A DNA stretch of 64,000 nucleotides. Origin: Labrenzia sp. OB1. GTDB lineage: Bacteria > Pseudomonadota > Alphaproteobacteria > Rhizobiales > Stappiaceae. Numbering within the stretch: the stretch's first letter is position 1; each line of letters opens with the position of its first letter. The translations under genes were made by a program, and so were the position numbers. The DNA lies in the NCBI RefSeq assembly GCF_001624695.1, contig NZ_JSEP01000007.1, positions 124,001 through 188,000 on the forward strand. The letters are read 5' to 3'. The notes under the pieces were generated by a model that worked only from the letters and a program-made list of their open reading frames with translations, did no database searches and was not told where the DNA came from. Below, one piece after another: positions 26,661-36,477 of the stretch.

Positions 26661-26695
26661 GCGGCACCTTCGTCGCGGTTTGGGAGGACTGCGCG

Positions 26696-28222
26696 ATGAC
26701 AGACCTGGTCAGAATGACGGGGATCGACAAACGGTTCCCGGGCGTTCATGCCCTCAAGAACGTCAGCTTCGATCTGGCCGGTGGAGAAGTTCATGCCCTG
26801 ATGGGCGAGAACGGCGCCGGCAAGTCCACATTGATGAAGATCCTGTCCGGCATCTACCCCAAGGACGGCGGCGAGATTCTCGTCAACGGCCGCGAGGCGG
26901 AACTGGACGGCCCCCGGGCCGCGCAGGATCTCGGCATCGGCATCATTCATCAGGAACTCAGCCTGATGAATGACCTGACAGTCGCGCAGAACATCTTCAT
27001 CGGCCGCGAGCCGCGTCTCAGGTTCGGACGACTGGACGAGACCGCGCTCAACGCGCAGGCCGTCGAAATCTTCAAATCCATGAACCTGAACCTGGACCCG
27101 AAGACGGTTGTCGGCGAACTCACCATTGCCAGACAGCAGATGGTGGAAATCGCCAAGGCGCTGTCCTACCGTTCCCGCGTCCTGATCATGGACGAGCCGA
27201 CCGCGGCGCTGAACGACGCGGAGATCGCCGAACTCTTCACCATTATCCGGCGCCTGAAGGCCGACGGTGTCGGCATCATCTACATCAGCCACAAGATGGA
27301 CGAACTGAAACAGATCGCCGACCGGGTGACCGTGATGCGCGACGGTGCCTATGTCGGCACGGTGGGCGCGGCCGAGACGCCTGTCTCCAGCATCATCTCC
27401 ATGATGGTGGGGCGCGAGGTGACCAACGAGGCAGCCGAGATTCCGGATCTGTCGCAGGCAGAAACCCTTCTGGAAGTGCGCGGCCTCAACCGGGGCCGCG
27501 AGATCCGCGATGTCAGTTTTTCCGTCCGCAAGGGCGAAATCCTCGGCTTCGCCGGATTGATGGGCGCCGGACGGACCGAGGTCGCTCGGGCCATCTTCGG
27601 GGCGGATCCGCGTGACGGCGGAGAGATCCGCGTGCACGGAAAGCCCTGCACGATTTCGCAGCCGTCCGACGCGGTGAAAGCCGGGATCGGCTATCTGTCG
27701 GAAGACCGCAAGCACTTCGGTCTCGCGACCGGCATGGATGTGCGCACCAATATCGCCCTAGCCAGCCTGGACCGTTTCTCCGGCAGCCTCGGTGTCCTCA
27801 AGGAAGAGGACATGCGGCGCACGGCGCAGGACTATATCGGCAAGCTGGATATCCGCACCCCGTCGGACAGGCAGGAGGTGCGGCTGCTTTCCGGTGGCAA
27901 CCAGCAGAAGGTCGTCATCGCCAAGTGGCTCTACCGCGACTGCGACATCCTGATCTTCGACGAACCGACGCGCGGCATCGATGTCGGCGCGAAATCGGAA
28001 ATCCACAAGCTCCTGAAGAACCTGGCGAAGGAAGGCCGGGCCGTCATCGTGATCTCTTCCGAACTGCCGGAAGTCATGCGGCTCAGCCACCGTATCGCCG
28101 TCATGTGCGAAGGGCGGCTGACCGGCATTCTGCCGGGCGGCGAGCAAACCTCGCAAGAAGACATCATGCACCTGGCGACGCTTCGCGCACCGTCCATGCA
28201 GCCAGAGGGATACCAGCAATGA
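26696..28222 (+). CDS. Sugar ABC transporter ATP-binding protein (RbsA/MglA type), fucose locus
   Basis: 508 residues preceded by GGGAGG. Two ABC domains: first with [24 protein letters not shown] and [11 protein letters not shown]; second with [27 protein letters not shown] and [12 protein letters not shown]. It lies 35 bp after the SDR and overlaps the permease gene by 4 bp, so enzymes and importer share one transcript. Its cargo is inferred to be L-fucose from the surrounding pathway. Confidence 0.9.
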   Translation: MTDLVRMTGIDKRFPGVHALKNVSFDLAGGEVHALMGENGAGKSTLMKILSGIYPKDGGEILVNGREAELDGPRAAQDLGIGIIHQELSLMNDLTVAQNIFIGREPRLRFGRLDETALNAQAVEIFKSMNLNLDPKTVVGELTIARQQMVEIAKALSYRSRVLIMDEPTAALNDAEIAELFTIIRRLKADGVGIIYISHKMDELKQIADRVTVMRDGAYVGTVGAAETPVSSIISMMVGREVTNEAAEIPDLSQAETLLEVRGLNRGREIRDVSFSVRKGEILGFAGLMGAGRTEVARAIFGADPRDGGEIRVHGKPCTISQPSDAVKAGIGYLSEDRKHFGLATGMDVRTNIALASLDRFSGSLGVLKEEDMRRTAQDYIGKLDIRTPSDRQEVRLLSGGNQQKVVIAKWLYRDCDILIFDEPTRGIDVGAKSEIHKLLKNLAKEGRAVIVISSELPEVMRLSHRIAVMCEGRLTGILPGGEQTSQEDIMHLATLRAPSMQPEGYQQ

Positions 28223-29223
28223 CTGCCGTCAATCCGACTTCCACCCCCTCCCTGTTCGCGCGGATGATCGACACGGGCGCGCATCAGAAGCTGCTGGCCT
28301 TCGCCAGCCTTGTCCTGCTGCTGATCGGCTTTTCGATCGCCTCGCCCAACTTCATGCAGACCTCCAACATGATCGCCATCCTGCAGGCGACGTCGGTCAA
28401 CGGGGTGCTGGCGGTGGCGGCAACGCTGGTGATCATCACCGGCGGCATCGACCTGTCGGTCGGAACGCTGATGACCTTCTGCGCGGTGATTGCCGGCGTG
28501 GTGCTGACCAATCTCGGCATGCCGCTGCCGGTCGGGGTCGTGGCCGCCATCGGCACAGGCGCGCTCTGCGGTCTGTGTTCGGGCACTTTCGTCGCCAAGA
28601 TGAAGATCCCCCCCTTCATCGCCACCCTCGGCATGATGCTGATCCTGAAGGGCCTGTCGCTGGTGATATCCGGCACGCGGCCGATCTATTTCAACGACAC
28701 GCCGGGCTTCGACCAGATCTCGCGTGGCTCGCTCATCGGCGAGATCTTTCCCGCCCTGCCCATACCCAACGGCGTGTTGATCCTGTTCATCGTCGCGCTC
28801 GCGGCGTCCTATGTTCTCGGGCGCACGGTGCTCGGGCGCTACACGTTCGCGCTCGGTTCGAACGAGGAAGCCGTGCGCCTGTCGGGGGTGAACACCGATT
28901 TCTGGAAAATGGCGGTCTACAGTCTGGCGGGCGGCATCTGCGGCATCGCCGGCATCCTGATCGCCTCGCGCCTGAACTCGGCCCAGCCGGCGCTCGGCCT
29001 CGGCTACGAGTTGGAAGCAATCGCGGCGGTTGTCATCGGCGGGACGTCGCTTTCCGGCGGCCGGGGCACCGTGCTCGGCACGCTGATCGGCGCGCTGATC
29101 ATGGCCGTGCTGACAAATGGCCTGCGGGTGCTGTCCGTCGCCCAGGAGTGGCAAACGGTGGTGACCGGTGCCATCATCATTCTGGCCGTCTACGCGGACA
29201 TGGTGCGCAGACGCAAGGCCTGA
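28219..29223 (+). CDS. Sugar ABC transporter permease (RbsC family), fucose locus
   Basis: 334 residues with about ten hydrophobic segments and hallmark loops [17 protein letters not shown] and [20 protein letters not shown]. The ATG start overlaps the ATPase stop (ATGA). Unlike the importer at 9-13 kb there is only one permease gene, so a homodimer is expected. Confidence 0.9.
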   Translation: MTAVNPTSTPSLFARMIDTGAHQKLLAFASLVLLLIGFSIASPNFMQTSNMIAILQATSVNGVLAVAATLVIITGGIDLSVGTLMTFCAVIAGVVLTNLGMPLPVGVVAAIGTGALCGLCSGTFVAKMKIPPFIATLGMMLILKGLSLVISGTRPIYFNDTPGFDQISRGSLIGEIFPALPIPNGVLILFIVALAASYVLGRTVLGRYTFALGSNEEAVRLSGVNTDFWKMAVYSLAGGICGIAGILIASRLNSAQPALGLGYELEAIAAVVIGGTSLSGGRGTVLGTLIGALIMAVLTNGLRVLSVAQEWQTVVTGAIIILAVYADMVRRRKA

Positions 29224-29298
29224 CGATCCATCAACAAGAAGAGGGTGCCCACACCCCGCCAAGCGGACAAAGGTCCGATCACGACAAAGGAGAGGAAT

Positions 29299-30243
29299 AT
29301 GCTCAACAGACGTCACCTCATCGGAGCCGCAAGTGCGTTCGCACTTCTGCTTTCCGGTAGTTTCGCTTCCGCTCAGGAAATCTACATTCCGATGATCTCG
29401 AAGGGCTTCCAGCACCAGTTCTGGCAGGCGGTCAAGGCCGGCGCGGATCAGGCCGCCGGAGAGTTCGGGGTCACCATCACCTTCGAGGGACCGGACAATG
29501 AAACCATGGTCGATCGCCAGATCGACATGCTTGCCGCCGCGCTCGCCAAGAACCCGACGGCAATCGGCTTCGCCGCTCTCGACAGCCAGGCCGCCATTCC
29601 GCTTCTGCGCCAGGCGCAGGAAAAGGGTATTCCGGTCATCGCCTTCGACAGCGGCGTGGACAGCGACATTCCGGTGAGCACCGCCTCCACCGACAACCTT
29701 GCCGCCGCCGCGCTTGCCGCCGACAAGATGGCGGATCTGATCGGCGGTGCCGGCCAGGTTGCGGTCATCGCCCATGACCAGACCAGCCGCACGGGCATCG
29801 ACCGGGTGGACGGGTTCTCGAACCAGATCAAGGCCAAGTACCCGGATATCGAAATCGTCACGGTCCAGTACGGCGGCGGCGACCATCTGAAGTCGACGGA
29901 GCTGACCAAGGCTATCCTGACCGCCAACCCGGACCTGAAGGGCATCTTCGGCGCCAACGAAGGCTCGGCGCTCGGTGTGGTCAACGGCGTTACCGAGATG
30001 GGCAAATCCGATATCGTCATCATCGGCTACGACAGCGGCAAGGCCCAGAAGGACGCGATCCGCAGCGGCGTGATGGCCGGCGCCATCACCCAGAACCCTG
30101 TCGGCATCGGCTATGAAACCGTGAAGGCCGCGCTCGAAGCCTCGCAGGGCAAGGACGTTCCGGCGAATATCGACACCGGTTTCTACTACTACGACAACTC
30201 CAACATCGACGATCCGAAAATCGCCGCTGTGCTCTACGACTGA
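29299..30243 (+). CDS. Periplasmic sugar-binding protein (PBP1 fold), fucose locus
   Basis: 314 residues, start chosen at the ATG behind AAAGGAGAGG. A twin-Arg-like MLNRRHLIGAASAFALLLS signal region ends near FASAQ. The mature protein shows the ribose-binding pattern (IPMISKGFQHQFWQAVKAGA, PVIAFDSGVDSDIPVSTAST, IFGANEGSALGVVNGV). It is the third transporter gene; a strong hairpin follows directly, which may protect the binding-protein part of the mRNA and raise its level relative to the hydrolase. Confidence 0.9.
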   Translation: MLNRRHLIGAASAFALLLSGSFASAQEIYIPMISKGFQHQFWQAVKAGADQAAGEFGVTITFEGPDNETMVDRQIDMLAAALAKNPTAIGFAALDSQAAIPLLRQAQEKGIPVIAFDSGVDSDIPVSTASTDNLAAAALAADKMADLIGGAGQVAVIAHDQTSRTGIDRVDGFSNQIKAKYPDIEIVTVQYGGGDHLKSTELTKAILTANPDLKGIFGANEGSALGVVNGVTEMGKSDIVIIGYDSGKAQKDAIRSGVMAGAITQNPVGIGYETVKAALEASQGKDVPANIDTGFYYYDNSNIDDPKIAAVLYD

Positions 30244-30249
30244 TCCGGA

Positions 30250-30287
30250 CCGGAGCATCCCGCGACCAGATGCGCGGGATGCTCCGG
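30250..30287 (+). terminator. Strong intercistronic hairpin after the binding-protein gene
   Basis: A 15-bp perfect stem (arms CCGGAGCATCCCGCG and its complement) with an 8-base loop, followed by GCTTTGCGG without a real T-run. It begins a few bases after the stop codon. Its position is like the mRNA-stabilising or attenuating hairpins found after many binding-protein genes. Confidence 0.55.
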
Positions 30288-30402
30288 GCTTTGCGGACAA
30301 AAGCTCTTTTCTGCTTTCCTATCGGTCCATATGAAGGCAGTTTGAACCGACGAACCCGGCCGCCGGTGCGGCCGGGCTTCCAGCACCAAGGATACTGATT
30401 TC

Positions 30403-31257
30403 ATGAAATTGCTGCGATTTGGCGCTCCCGGACAGGAAAAGCCGGGCGTTCTCGATGCGGACAACCGGGTTCGCGATCTGTCATCGGTTGTTGCGGATAT
30501 CGCCGGCGACGCACTTCTGCCCGATAGCATCGAACGCCTGAAGGGCCTCGACATTTCCGGCCTGCCGCTCGTCGACGGCGATCCGCAGAAGGATCTGCGT
30601 CTGGGACCATGCGTCGGCGCCATCGGCAAGTTCATCTGCATCGGCCTGAATTACGCCGACCATGCCGCCGAAGCCGGAATGGAGGTTCCGCCGGAACCGG
30701 TGGTGTTCAACAAGTGGACATCCGCCGTCATCGGTCCCGATGACGATGTGAAAATTCCGCGCGGTTCCGTGAAGACCGACTGGGAGGTCGAGCTCGGCGT
30801 CGTCATCGGCAAGGGCGGCTCCTATATCGAGGAAGCCGACGCCATGAGCCATGTTGCCGGTTTCTGCGTCGTCAACGACGTCTCCGAGCGCGAATACCAG
30901 ATCGAACGCTCCGGCACCTGGGACAAGGGCAAGGGCTGCGACACCTTCGGCCCGACCGGCCCCTGGCTGGTGACGCCCGATGAAGTCGGCGACCACGACG
31001 CTCTGGGCATGTGGCTCGAAGTCGACGGCAAGCGCTACCAGGACGGCTCCACGAAGACAATGGTCTACCGGGTGCCGTTCCTCGTCTCCTATCTCAGCCG
31101 CTTCATGAGCCTGCAGCCCGGCGACGTGATCTCCACCGGCACCCCTCCGGGCGTCGGCATGGGCCAGAAACCGCCAGTCTATCTGAAGGGCGGCGAAGTC
31201 ATGCGTCTCGGCATCGACAAGCTCGGCAGCCAGACCCAGAAGGTCGTGAAAGCGTAA
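30403..31257 (+). CDS. FAH-family hydrolase, probable 2,4-diketo-3-deoxy-L-fuconate hydrolase
   Basis: A 284-residue fumarylacetoacetate-hydrolase-fold protein. The N-terminal domain is MKLLRFGAPGQEKPGVLDA; the catalytic domain has metal ligands in DWEVELGVVIGKG (Glu-x-Glu) and VVNDVSEREYQ (Asp), and GDVISTGTPPGVGMG. It closes the oxidative fucose route by splitting the diketo acid to pyruvate and L-lactate. It lies about 160 bp after the binding protein, beyond the hairpin, and is followed by a clear terminator, so it is probably the last gene of the long fucose operon. Confidence 0.85.
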   Translation: MKLLRFGAPGQEKPGVLDADNRVRDLSSVVADIAGDALLPDSIERLKGLDISGLPLVDGDPQKDLRLGPCVGAIGKFICIGLNYADHAAEAGMEVPPEPVVFNKWTSAVIGPDDDVKIPRGSVKTDWEVELGVVIGKGGSYIEEADAMSHVAGFCVVNDVSEREYQIERSGTWDKGKGCDTFGPTGPWLVTPDEVGDHDALGMWLEVDGKRYQDGSTKTMVYRVPFLVSYLSRFMSLQPGDVISTGTPPGVGMGQKPPVYLKGGEVMRLGIDKLGSQTQKVVKA

Positions 31258-31294
31258 GGCAGACTTTCGTTTTCACGCATGCAAATGACGCGAG

Positions 31295-31319
31295 AAGGGC
31301 CGGTCTCCGGCCCTTTTTT
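31295..31319 (+). terminator. Rho-independent terminator of the fucose operon
   Basis: A 9-bp stem AAGGGCCGG/CCGGCCCTT with a TCT loop, running into six T residues. A textbook terminator 38 bp after the hydrolase stop. Confidence 0.9.
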
Positions 31320-31343
31320 CGTCTGCTGACACCCCCTTAGCCT

Positions 31344-31527
31344 GGTCATTGCGGACATGTGCAGCAACGCTGCGCGCAGATCCGGAACCCGGCGCATATG
31401 GGCGAGCGAGAGCGAGCGCCGAACCCAAATAAGTTCTTGAAATTATTAATTAAGGTGCACCTACGGCGCGAAATATGTCTGGATTCCGGATCTGCGCTCG
31501 ACTTACGTCTCACTTGTCCGGAATGAC
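31344..31527. repeat. Mosaic palindromic intergenic element
   Basis: Inner arms GCGCAGATCCGGAA (31374-31387) and its exact complement (31484-31497) enclose about 96 bp, an AT-rich core. Outer arms around GTCATTGCGGACATGT and ACTTGTCCGGAATGAC (31511-31526) pair with two mismatches. The core word ATTCCGGACAAG recurs in the hairpin at 61129-61175, so the two look like members of one dispersed repeat family. Confidence 0.6.
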
Positions 31528-31541
31528 GCGGAGAGGTGGTG

Positions 31542-32600
31542 TCATGCCCCGGAGCGATACCCCTGCTCGATCTCGATCAGGCGCTGTTTGCGCCAGAGGC
31601 CGCCGCCGTAGCCGGTCAGGGAGCCGTCAGCGCCCATGACCCGGTGGCAGGGAATGACCACGGCGATCTGGTTGGCGCCATTGGCGCGGGCGACGGCGCG
31701 AACCGCTTCCGGCCGGCCGAGGGCTTTCGCCACATCGGTGTAGCTGCGGATGTCGCCGGCGGGGATCTTCAGCAGCTCGCGCCAGACGTCGCGGGTGAAG
31801 GCCGTGCCGTGCAGGGCGAGCTTCGTCTCGAAGGTGCCGCCCCGGCCCGCGAAGAAGCGGTCGAGCTCGGCCTGGATCTGGTCCGTGACCTCGGTGCGCC
31901 CGAAGCCGATCCGGCCTTTCGCGAAGGTCTGCAGCTTTCTGAACTCGGCGGGAAACGCCTTGCGGTCGAGAAATTCCAGCAGGTGAAGCTGGGTGCTGTC
32001 GGTCACGGCGATCATCGGCCCGAGCGGCGAAGCGACCCAATCGGCGAACAGCAGCGGCTGCGCGGAAAACGCGCCCGGAGGCTGGCCGAGGATTTTCGCG
32101 AAGGCTTCCCGGAAGGCGCTCGGGGACTCGAACCCCGCCGTGATCTGGGCGTCGATGACCTTGCCGCCACCGGCGAGGGCCGAAAACCCCTCCTGCAGGC
32201 GACGCTGGCGGGCCATTTCCAGAAAGGTCATGCCGAAATGACGCTTGAAGGCGCGGCGCACGGTGGAAGGTTCAAACCCCATGCGCACCAGGTCCGGCTC
32301 GCCCCAGCGATAGGAGGGCCGCTTTTCCAGCGCCTCGATCAATGGCTTGACCACCGGATCGGCGCTGGCCTCGGGCGTTGTCGGCCGGCAGCGCTTGCAC
32401 GGGCGAAACCCGGCTTCGATGCATTCGGCCACTGTCTCATGGAAACTGCAGTTTTCCGCCTTGGGCTTGCGCGCCGGACAGGTGAGCCGGCAGAAGATGC
32501 CGGTGGAGGAAACGCAGACGAACATGCGCCCGTCATAGGACGCATCGCGCGTCAGAAGGGCTTCATAAAGCGTATCGAAGGAAGGTCGGGTCATCAGCAT
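31542..32600 (-). CDS. ada: Bifunctional alkylation-response regulator/methyltransferase Ada
   Basis: 352 residues with the complete Ada layout: an N-terminal zinc/methyl-phosphotriester domain with Cys37 and Cys41 (GIFCRLTCPARKP) and the CKRC pair, an AraC-type HTH (RRAFKRHFGMTFLEMARQRR), and a C-terminal O6-alkylguanine methyltransferase domain with the active-site IPCHRVMG. It repairs alkylated DNA by suicidal methyl transfer and, once methylated on the N-terminal Cys, activates the adaptive response. Only 6 bp downstream of its N-terminal region signals are uncertain: the ATG may be the first or third codon. It is monocistronic between two repeat elements. Confidence 0.92.
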   Translation of the reverse strand: MLMTRPSFDTLYEALLTRDASYDGRMFVCVSSTGIFCRLTCPARKPKAENCSFHETVAECIEAGFRPCKRCRPTTPEASADPVVKPLIEALEKRPSYRWGEPDLVRMGFEPSTVRRAFKRHFGMTFLEMARQRRLQEGFSALAGGGKVIDAQITAGFESPSAFREAFAKILGQPPGAFSAQPLLFADWVASPLGPMIAVTDSTQLHLLEFLDRKAFPAEFRKLQTFAKGRIGFGRTEVTDQIQAELDRFFAGRGGTFETKLALHGTAFTRDVWRELLKIPAGDIRSYTDVAKALGRPEAVRAVARANGANQIAVVIPCHRVMGADGSLTGYGGGLWRKQRLIEIEQGYRSGA

Positions 32601-32746
32601 GGCCTGAGATTAAGCTGAGCGGACGGATAGTGCAGCCGGAAATCGGGCGTTTATTTCCAAATGCTGCAACGGGCTGGCATTTCAGGGGAATGCTGTCGGC
32701 CTCGATGCCCCTTGCATTGGCTACAAGCCTTGCGGCTGACACCCGG

Positions 32747-32891
32747 TCTCCCCCCTTGAGGGGGAGATGTCTCCGGCAGGAGACAGAGGGGGGTGACAGC
32801 CTCTCCGCACACAACGGTTTTCCCCGAACACGCAGCACCGCTTCACCCCCCTCCGTCCGTTTCACGGACATCTCCCCCTCAAAGGGGGAGA
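32747..32891. repeat. RIME-like palindromic repeat, copy 1
   Basis: A 145-bp element with two nested palindromes. The left half is TCTCCCCCCTTGAGGGGGAG followed by ATGTCTCCGGCAGGAGACAG and AGGGGGG. The right half carries the complement order ending in CATCTCCCCCTCAAAGGGGG. The whole can fold into one long hairpin. A second copy with the same layout is at 63321-63462. The pattern resembles the RIME intergenic mosaic elements of rhizobia (from memory). Confidence 0.75.
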
Positions 32892-32925
32892 CGGGAGCAA
32901 GCGGAGGTGTCTTTGCCCCCTGCGC

Positions 32926-33735
32926 CTACCTGTAGACCTGATCCTCACCCGGGAAGCTGCGGGACTTGACCTCTTCGGCGTAGGCCTTCACGGCCGCCTC
33001 GATCTGGCCGCCGAGGTTGCCGTAGACCTTGACGAATTTCGGCGGGGTGGGGTTGAGGCCGAGCATGTCTTCCAGAACCAGGATCTGGCCGTCGCACTGG
33101 GGAGAAGCGCCGATGCCGATGGTCGGGATGGGGATCTGGCTCGTGATCCTTGCCGCCAGCGGCTCGACCATGCCTTCCAGAACGATGCCGAAGGCCCCCG
33201 CATCGGAGACGGCGCGGGCGTCCGCCTCGTGCATCGCCCAGGTGTCCTCGTCGCGCCCCTGGGTGCGGAAGCCGCCCATGACGTTGACCGATTGCGGCGT
33301 GAGGCCGGTATGGGCCATGACGGGAATGCCGCGTTCGGTCAGGAAGTTGATGGTTTCGGCCATGCGCACGCCGCCTTCCAGCTTGACCGCGCCGCACTGG
33401 GTTTCCTTCATGACGCGCGCGGCGTTCCTGAAGGCTTCGGACGGGCTTTCCTCGTAGGTGCCGAAGGGCATGTCGACGACGACGAGCGCCTTCTTCGTGC
33501 CGCGCACCACCGCCTTGCCGTGCATGATCATCAGTTCCAGCGACACGCCGACGGTCGATTCCATGCCGTGCATCACCATGCCGAGACTGTCGCCGACGAG
33601 GATGAAATCCGCGTATTCATCGACGATGGCCGCCGTGTGGGCGTGGTAGGAGGTCAGCGAGACGATCGGGTCGCCCCCCTTGCGCCGGGTGATCTGCGGG
33701 GCCGTGGTGCGGCGGATGGGTTTCTGGGTGCTCAT
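32926..33735 (-). CDS. panB: 3-methyl-2-oxobutanoate hydroxymethyltransferase
   Basis: 269 residues, normal PanB length. Signatures are [50 protein letters not shown] and [17 protein letters not shown]; the Mg-binding Asp residues lie in the first two. It transfers a hydroxymethyl group from methylene-tetrahydrofolate to 2-ketoisovalerate, giving ketopantoate, the first step to pantothenate and CoA. It is the second gene of a panC-panB operon, 35 bp after panC. Confidence 0.95.
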   Translation of the reverse strand: MSTQKPIRRTTAPQITRRKGGDPIVSLTSYHAHTAAIVDEYADFILVGDSLGMVMHGMESTVGVSLELMIMHGKAVVRGTKKALVVVDMPFGTYEESPSEAFRNAARVMKETQCGAVKLEGGVRMAETINFLTERGIPVMAHTGLTPQSVNVMGGFRTQGRDEDTWAMHEADARAVSDAGAFGIVLEGMVEPLAARITSQIPIPTIGIGASPQCDGQILVLEDMLGLNPTPPKFVKVYGNLGGQIEAAVKAYAEEVKSRSFPGEDQVYR

Positions 33736-33770
33736 GCGGCGTCCTTTCGAAGGGGGCTTGAGAGGCGAAT

Positions 33771-34622
33771 TCAGGTATCGGGCGAGATGACCCGCTGGTC
33801 AATCAGAAGAACGTTGCCGAAGCCGACAGCGAGCAGCACGACGGCCGGCCGGTCGAGGCGGCCGGAGAGCTCGGCAAGCGTGTCGGCATCCCGGATATCG
33901 ACGCTCCGGACCTCGGCCGCCGGCGCAGCGGCAAGCTCTTTCCGGATGGCGGCGTCCAGAGCGGCGATATCGGCTGCGGATTTTGCCAGCTCCTGCGCCC
34001 GGGACAGCGCCCGGCTGAGGACAACCGCCTGCGGGCGGTGCTCGGCGCTGAGGCGGACGTTGCGCGAGGACATGGCCAGACCGTCCGCCTCGCGCACGGT
34101 CGGATGTCCGACAATCTCCAGCGGCATGTCGAGATCGCGCACCATCTGGCGGATCAGGGTCAGCTGCTGGTAGTCCTTTTCGCCGAAGACGGCAAAATCC
34201 GGCGTGACGATGTTGAAGAGCTTGGTGACCACCGTGGCGACACCGCGAAAATGACCCGGCCGCAGGGGCCCCTGCAGAATGGCGGAGAGGCCCGGCACCT
34301 CCACAAAGGTATCGCCGCCCGCGCCGTACATTTCCTCAACGCTCGGCACGAACACCGCATCGACGCCTTCGGCCTTCAGAAGCGCCAGGTCGCGGGTCTC
34401 GTCGCGCGGGTAGGTCGCAAGGTCCTCATTGGGGCCGAACTGGGTCGGATTGACAAAAATACTCGCCACCACCCGGTCCGCCCTTTCGCGGGCCACACGC
34501 ACGAGACCGAGGTGGCCTTCATGCAGGTAGCCCATGGTCGGAACCAGACCAACCGCCGCACCTTCGCGCCGCCACGCCCGCACGGTCTCGCGCATATCCA
34601 CCTTTGTCGGGCAGATTTTCAT
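33771..34622 (-). CDS. panC: Pantoate-beta-alanine ligase
   Basis: 283 residues with PanC motifs: [20 protein letters not shown] (the ATP-binding HxGH), [21 protein letters not shown]-like segment, [10 protein letters not shown] and MSSRNVRLS (KMSKS-like loop). It joins pantoate and beta-alanine with ATP to give pantothenate in the cytoplasm. A GGAGGAACG ribosome binding site precedes the ATG. It is the first gene of the operon, transcribed away from the AT-rich island next door. Confidence 0.95.
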   Translation of the reverse strand: MKICPTKVDMRETVRAWRREGAAVGLVPTMGYLHEGHLGLVRVARERADRVVASIFVNPTQFGPNEDLATYPRDETRDLALLKAEGVDAVFVPSVEEMYGAGGDTFVEVPGLSAILQGPLRPGHFRGVATVVTKLFNIVTPDFAVFGEKDYQQLTLIRQMVRDLDMPLEIVGHPTVREADGLAMSSRNVRLSAEHRPQAVVLSRALSRAQELAKSAADIAALDAAIRKELAAAPAAEVRSVDIRDADTLAELSGRLDRPAVVLLAVGFGNVLLIDQRVISPDT

Positions 34623-35105
34623 TTCGTTCCTCCCGCAGCCGGTTTGTCGTCAGACCGGTCTTTTCGCGGGTGCAGCATAATGAGGGGGACGGGGAAGGTC
34701 TAGGGGGAGATGGGGGCAGCGGGCGATCACAGTAAATCTTGCTGCGCGCTTTACTCAATCGTTCATGCCCAATGCAGCATCTCGAAGCTTCCAAAGAGCA
34801 AAAGAGCAGAGGGATTTAGAGTCGGGGTTGGGAACTGCAACTGCATGAGCACGAATTCGCGAGAAATCAGACGTAAAGCGTCAGGCAACTGAGTGGAAAA
34901 CTGATGCCTATATCATATCAAAGGTTGGGATAAAGGCTAGTGACAGCCAACCCATTCGGCCCCGCTCTCCAGAGAACTGGGCCGCACGGACATGGAGAAG
35001 GCATAAGAGCTGCCAATTATGAACATTGTTTAAATGATTAATATTGATTCTTATATTATGTCCGTTATATATGTCTTCTTACTCAATATGGAGACTTTAT
35101 TGGAC
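34623..35105. other. Left edge of the AT-rich island, no recognised gene
   Basis: Base composition drops sharply from about 34.7 kb, right after the panC promoter region. No tRNA, integrase, IS or obvious attachment repeat was seen. An in-frame ATG at 35034 could extend the following gene upstream. Confidence 0.45.
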
Positions 35106-36005
35106 ATGAAAAAAGATAGCGATGATTTCGAGCGCCAAAGCCACCTAGTGCAAAAACAGGCTAAATACTCAGGTGAATTGAAGATCGGCGAAATTCAGAT
35201 GAGTTGCTTCGTAACTGCTGAGGGGGAGCGCTACATTTCTGGTCGGAGTATGACATCTGCGATTGGCATGAAGGGGCGTGGTCAAGGCATGGCACGAATT
35301 TCCTCACATCAAGCCCTGAAGCCGTTCATAAACAACGCGTTGTTTATGGCCATCCAAAACCCTGTTGAGATCGTTGGAAGAACACCGCGACCTGTCCATG
35401 GGCATCGGGCTGAAATTTTGGCTGATATCTGCGATGTGCTCTTGGAGGCCAGGAAAAGGGGGGCCTTGAGGACCGAGCAGGAAATTAGATATGGGGACTA
35501 TGCTGAAATGTTGGTCCGTGGGTTCGCACGCGTTGGCATCGCGGCGCTTGTTGACGAAGCGACTGGCTACGAAAAGGTTCGAGAGCGCGATGCTCTACAA
35601 AAGATTCTCGATAAATTTTTGAAAGATGAAGCTAGGGTTTGGTCGAAAACCTTTCCTGATGAATTCTGGGAAAAACTAGTTAAAATAAAAGGATATGAAA
35701 ATTATCTTGCAGTGAAACGGCCAGCCTTCATTGGTCACTGGGTAAACGACATTGTCTACTCACGACTTGCGCCTGGGATCAAGGACCGCCTTAAAGAGGT
35801 CAATCCGAAAACTCCTAAGGGACATCGGAGAAACCGACACCATCAGCACTTCACTGAGGACTACGGTCTACCAGAACTTCGTGACCATTTGAAAAAGGTA
35901 ATGGTTCTTATGGATGCGGCCTCAAACAAGAGAGATTTTGAGCGCTTGCTGAACCGGTCGCTGCCGAAATATGGAAGCACTCTTGATCTACCATTAGACG
36001 AATAA
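35106..36005 (+). CDS. P63C-domain protein
   Basis: 299 residues from the ATG giving MKKDSDDFER; in-frame ATGs at 35034, 35058 and 35088 could extend it by up to 24 hydrophobic residues. A GGAG sits about 11 bp before the chosen start. An N-terminal half with YSGELKIGEIQMSCFVTAEG is followed by the P63C domain at about 115-210 (YGDYAEMLVRGFARVGIAALVDEATGY, then PAFIGHWVNDIVYSRLAPG). A basic His-rich stretch (GHRRNRHHQHF) follows. P63C is a domain of unknown function first seen in phage proteins and spread on mobile DNA. AT-rich codon use differs from the neighbours, indicating transfer. Role unknown. Confidence 0.75.
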   Translation: MKKDSDDFERQSHLVQKQAKYSGELKIGEIQMSCFVTAEGERYISGRSMTSAIGMKGRGQGMARISSHQALKPFINNALFMAIQNPVEIVGRTPRPVHGHRAEILADICDVLLEARKRGALRTEQEIRYGDYAEMLVRGFARVGIAALVDEATGYEKVRERDALQKILDKFLKDEARVWSKTFPDEFWEKLVKIKGYENYLAVKRPAFIGHWVNDIVYSRLAPGIKDRLKEVNPKTPKGHRRNRHHQHFTEDYGLPELRDHLKKVMVLMDAASNKRDFERLLNRSLPKYGSTLDLPLDE

Positions 36006-36477
36006 AATCGATGAGATGATCGAATTGGCTTTGTTGAAGAAGAGCTTACAGCGACTCCAAACGACCTCTTGTCGCCCTCAGTTCTCAGTCGAGCGTTGCT
36101 CAGCTACCGGCCCTTAGCGATCATACACACCCATCCTAGTAAATAGCCGAACGAATGGGTTGTGTATACCGGGTACAATCTGAGGCCGCGGCGCCGGTTT
36201 TTGTGCTGGATGCAGGGATTGCCCGCGCTCCGACGACAACGGCGTTGCTGCTTAGGGCCACATAGGATGTCCGAATATACGGATCAAGGTTGCGAAGCAG
36301 TTCCTCGAACCGGACATTTAGAACCAGCTCAGCATTCGTAAACCGCTCATGACGGTAGTTCAACTCAGGGCTGCAATCCGAAATGTACATCTTGACGCTG
36401 CGGTAAAAAGCCAGTCTTTCATTAATCCCTCAAAAGTGGTAAACTCTCTGAGTTTAAACTATCTGCGTGCAAATATC
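36006..36477. other. Intergenic region within the AT-rich island
   Basis: About 470 bp between the P63C gene and the secreted-protein gene. A reverse-strand frame of 84 codons at 36136-36390 has no ribosome binding site or recognised domain and may be a gene remnant. No repeat or RNA gene was recognised. Confidence 0.45.

Noticed and set aside
27931-30300. A 789-codon open frame on the minus strand
   Set aside because: It runs antisense to the ATPase, permease and binding-protein genes, all of which have clear family signatures; it is a codon-bias shadow of high-GC DNA.
36136-36390. An 84-codon minus-strand frame in the island
   Set aside because: No ribosome binding site, no recognised domain and no partner; kept only as a possible remnant.
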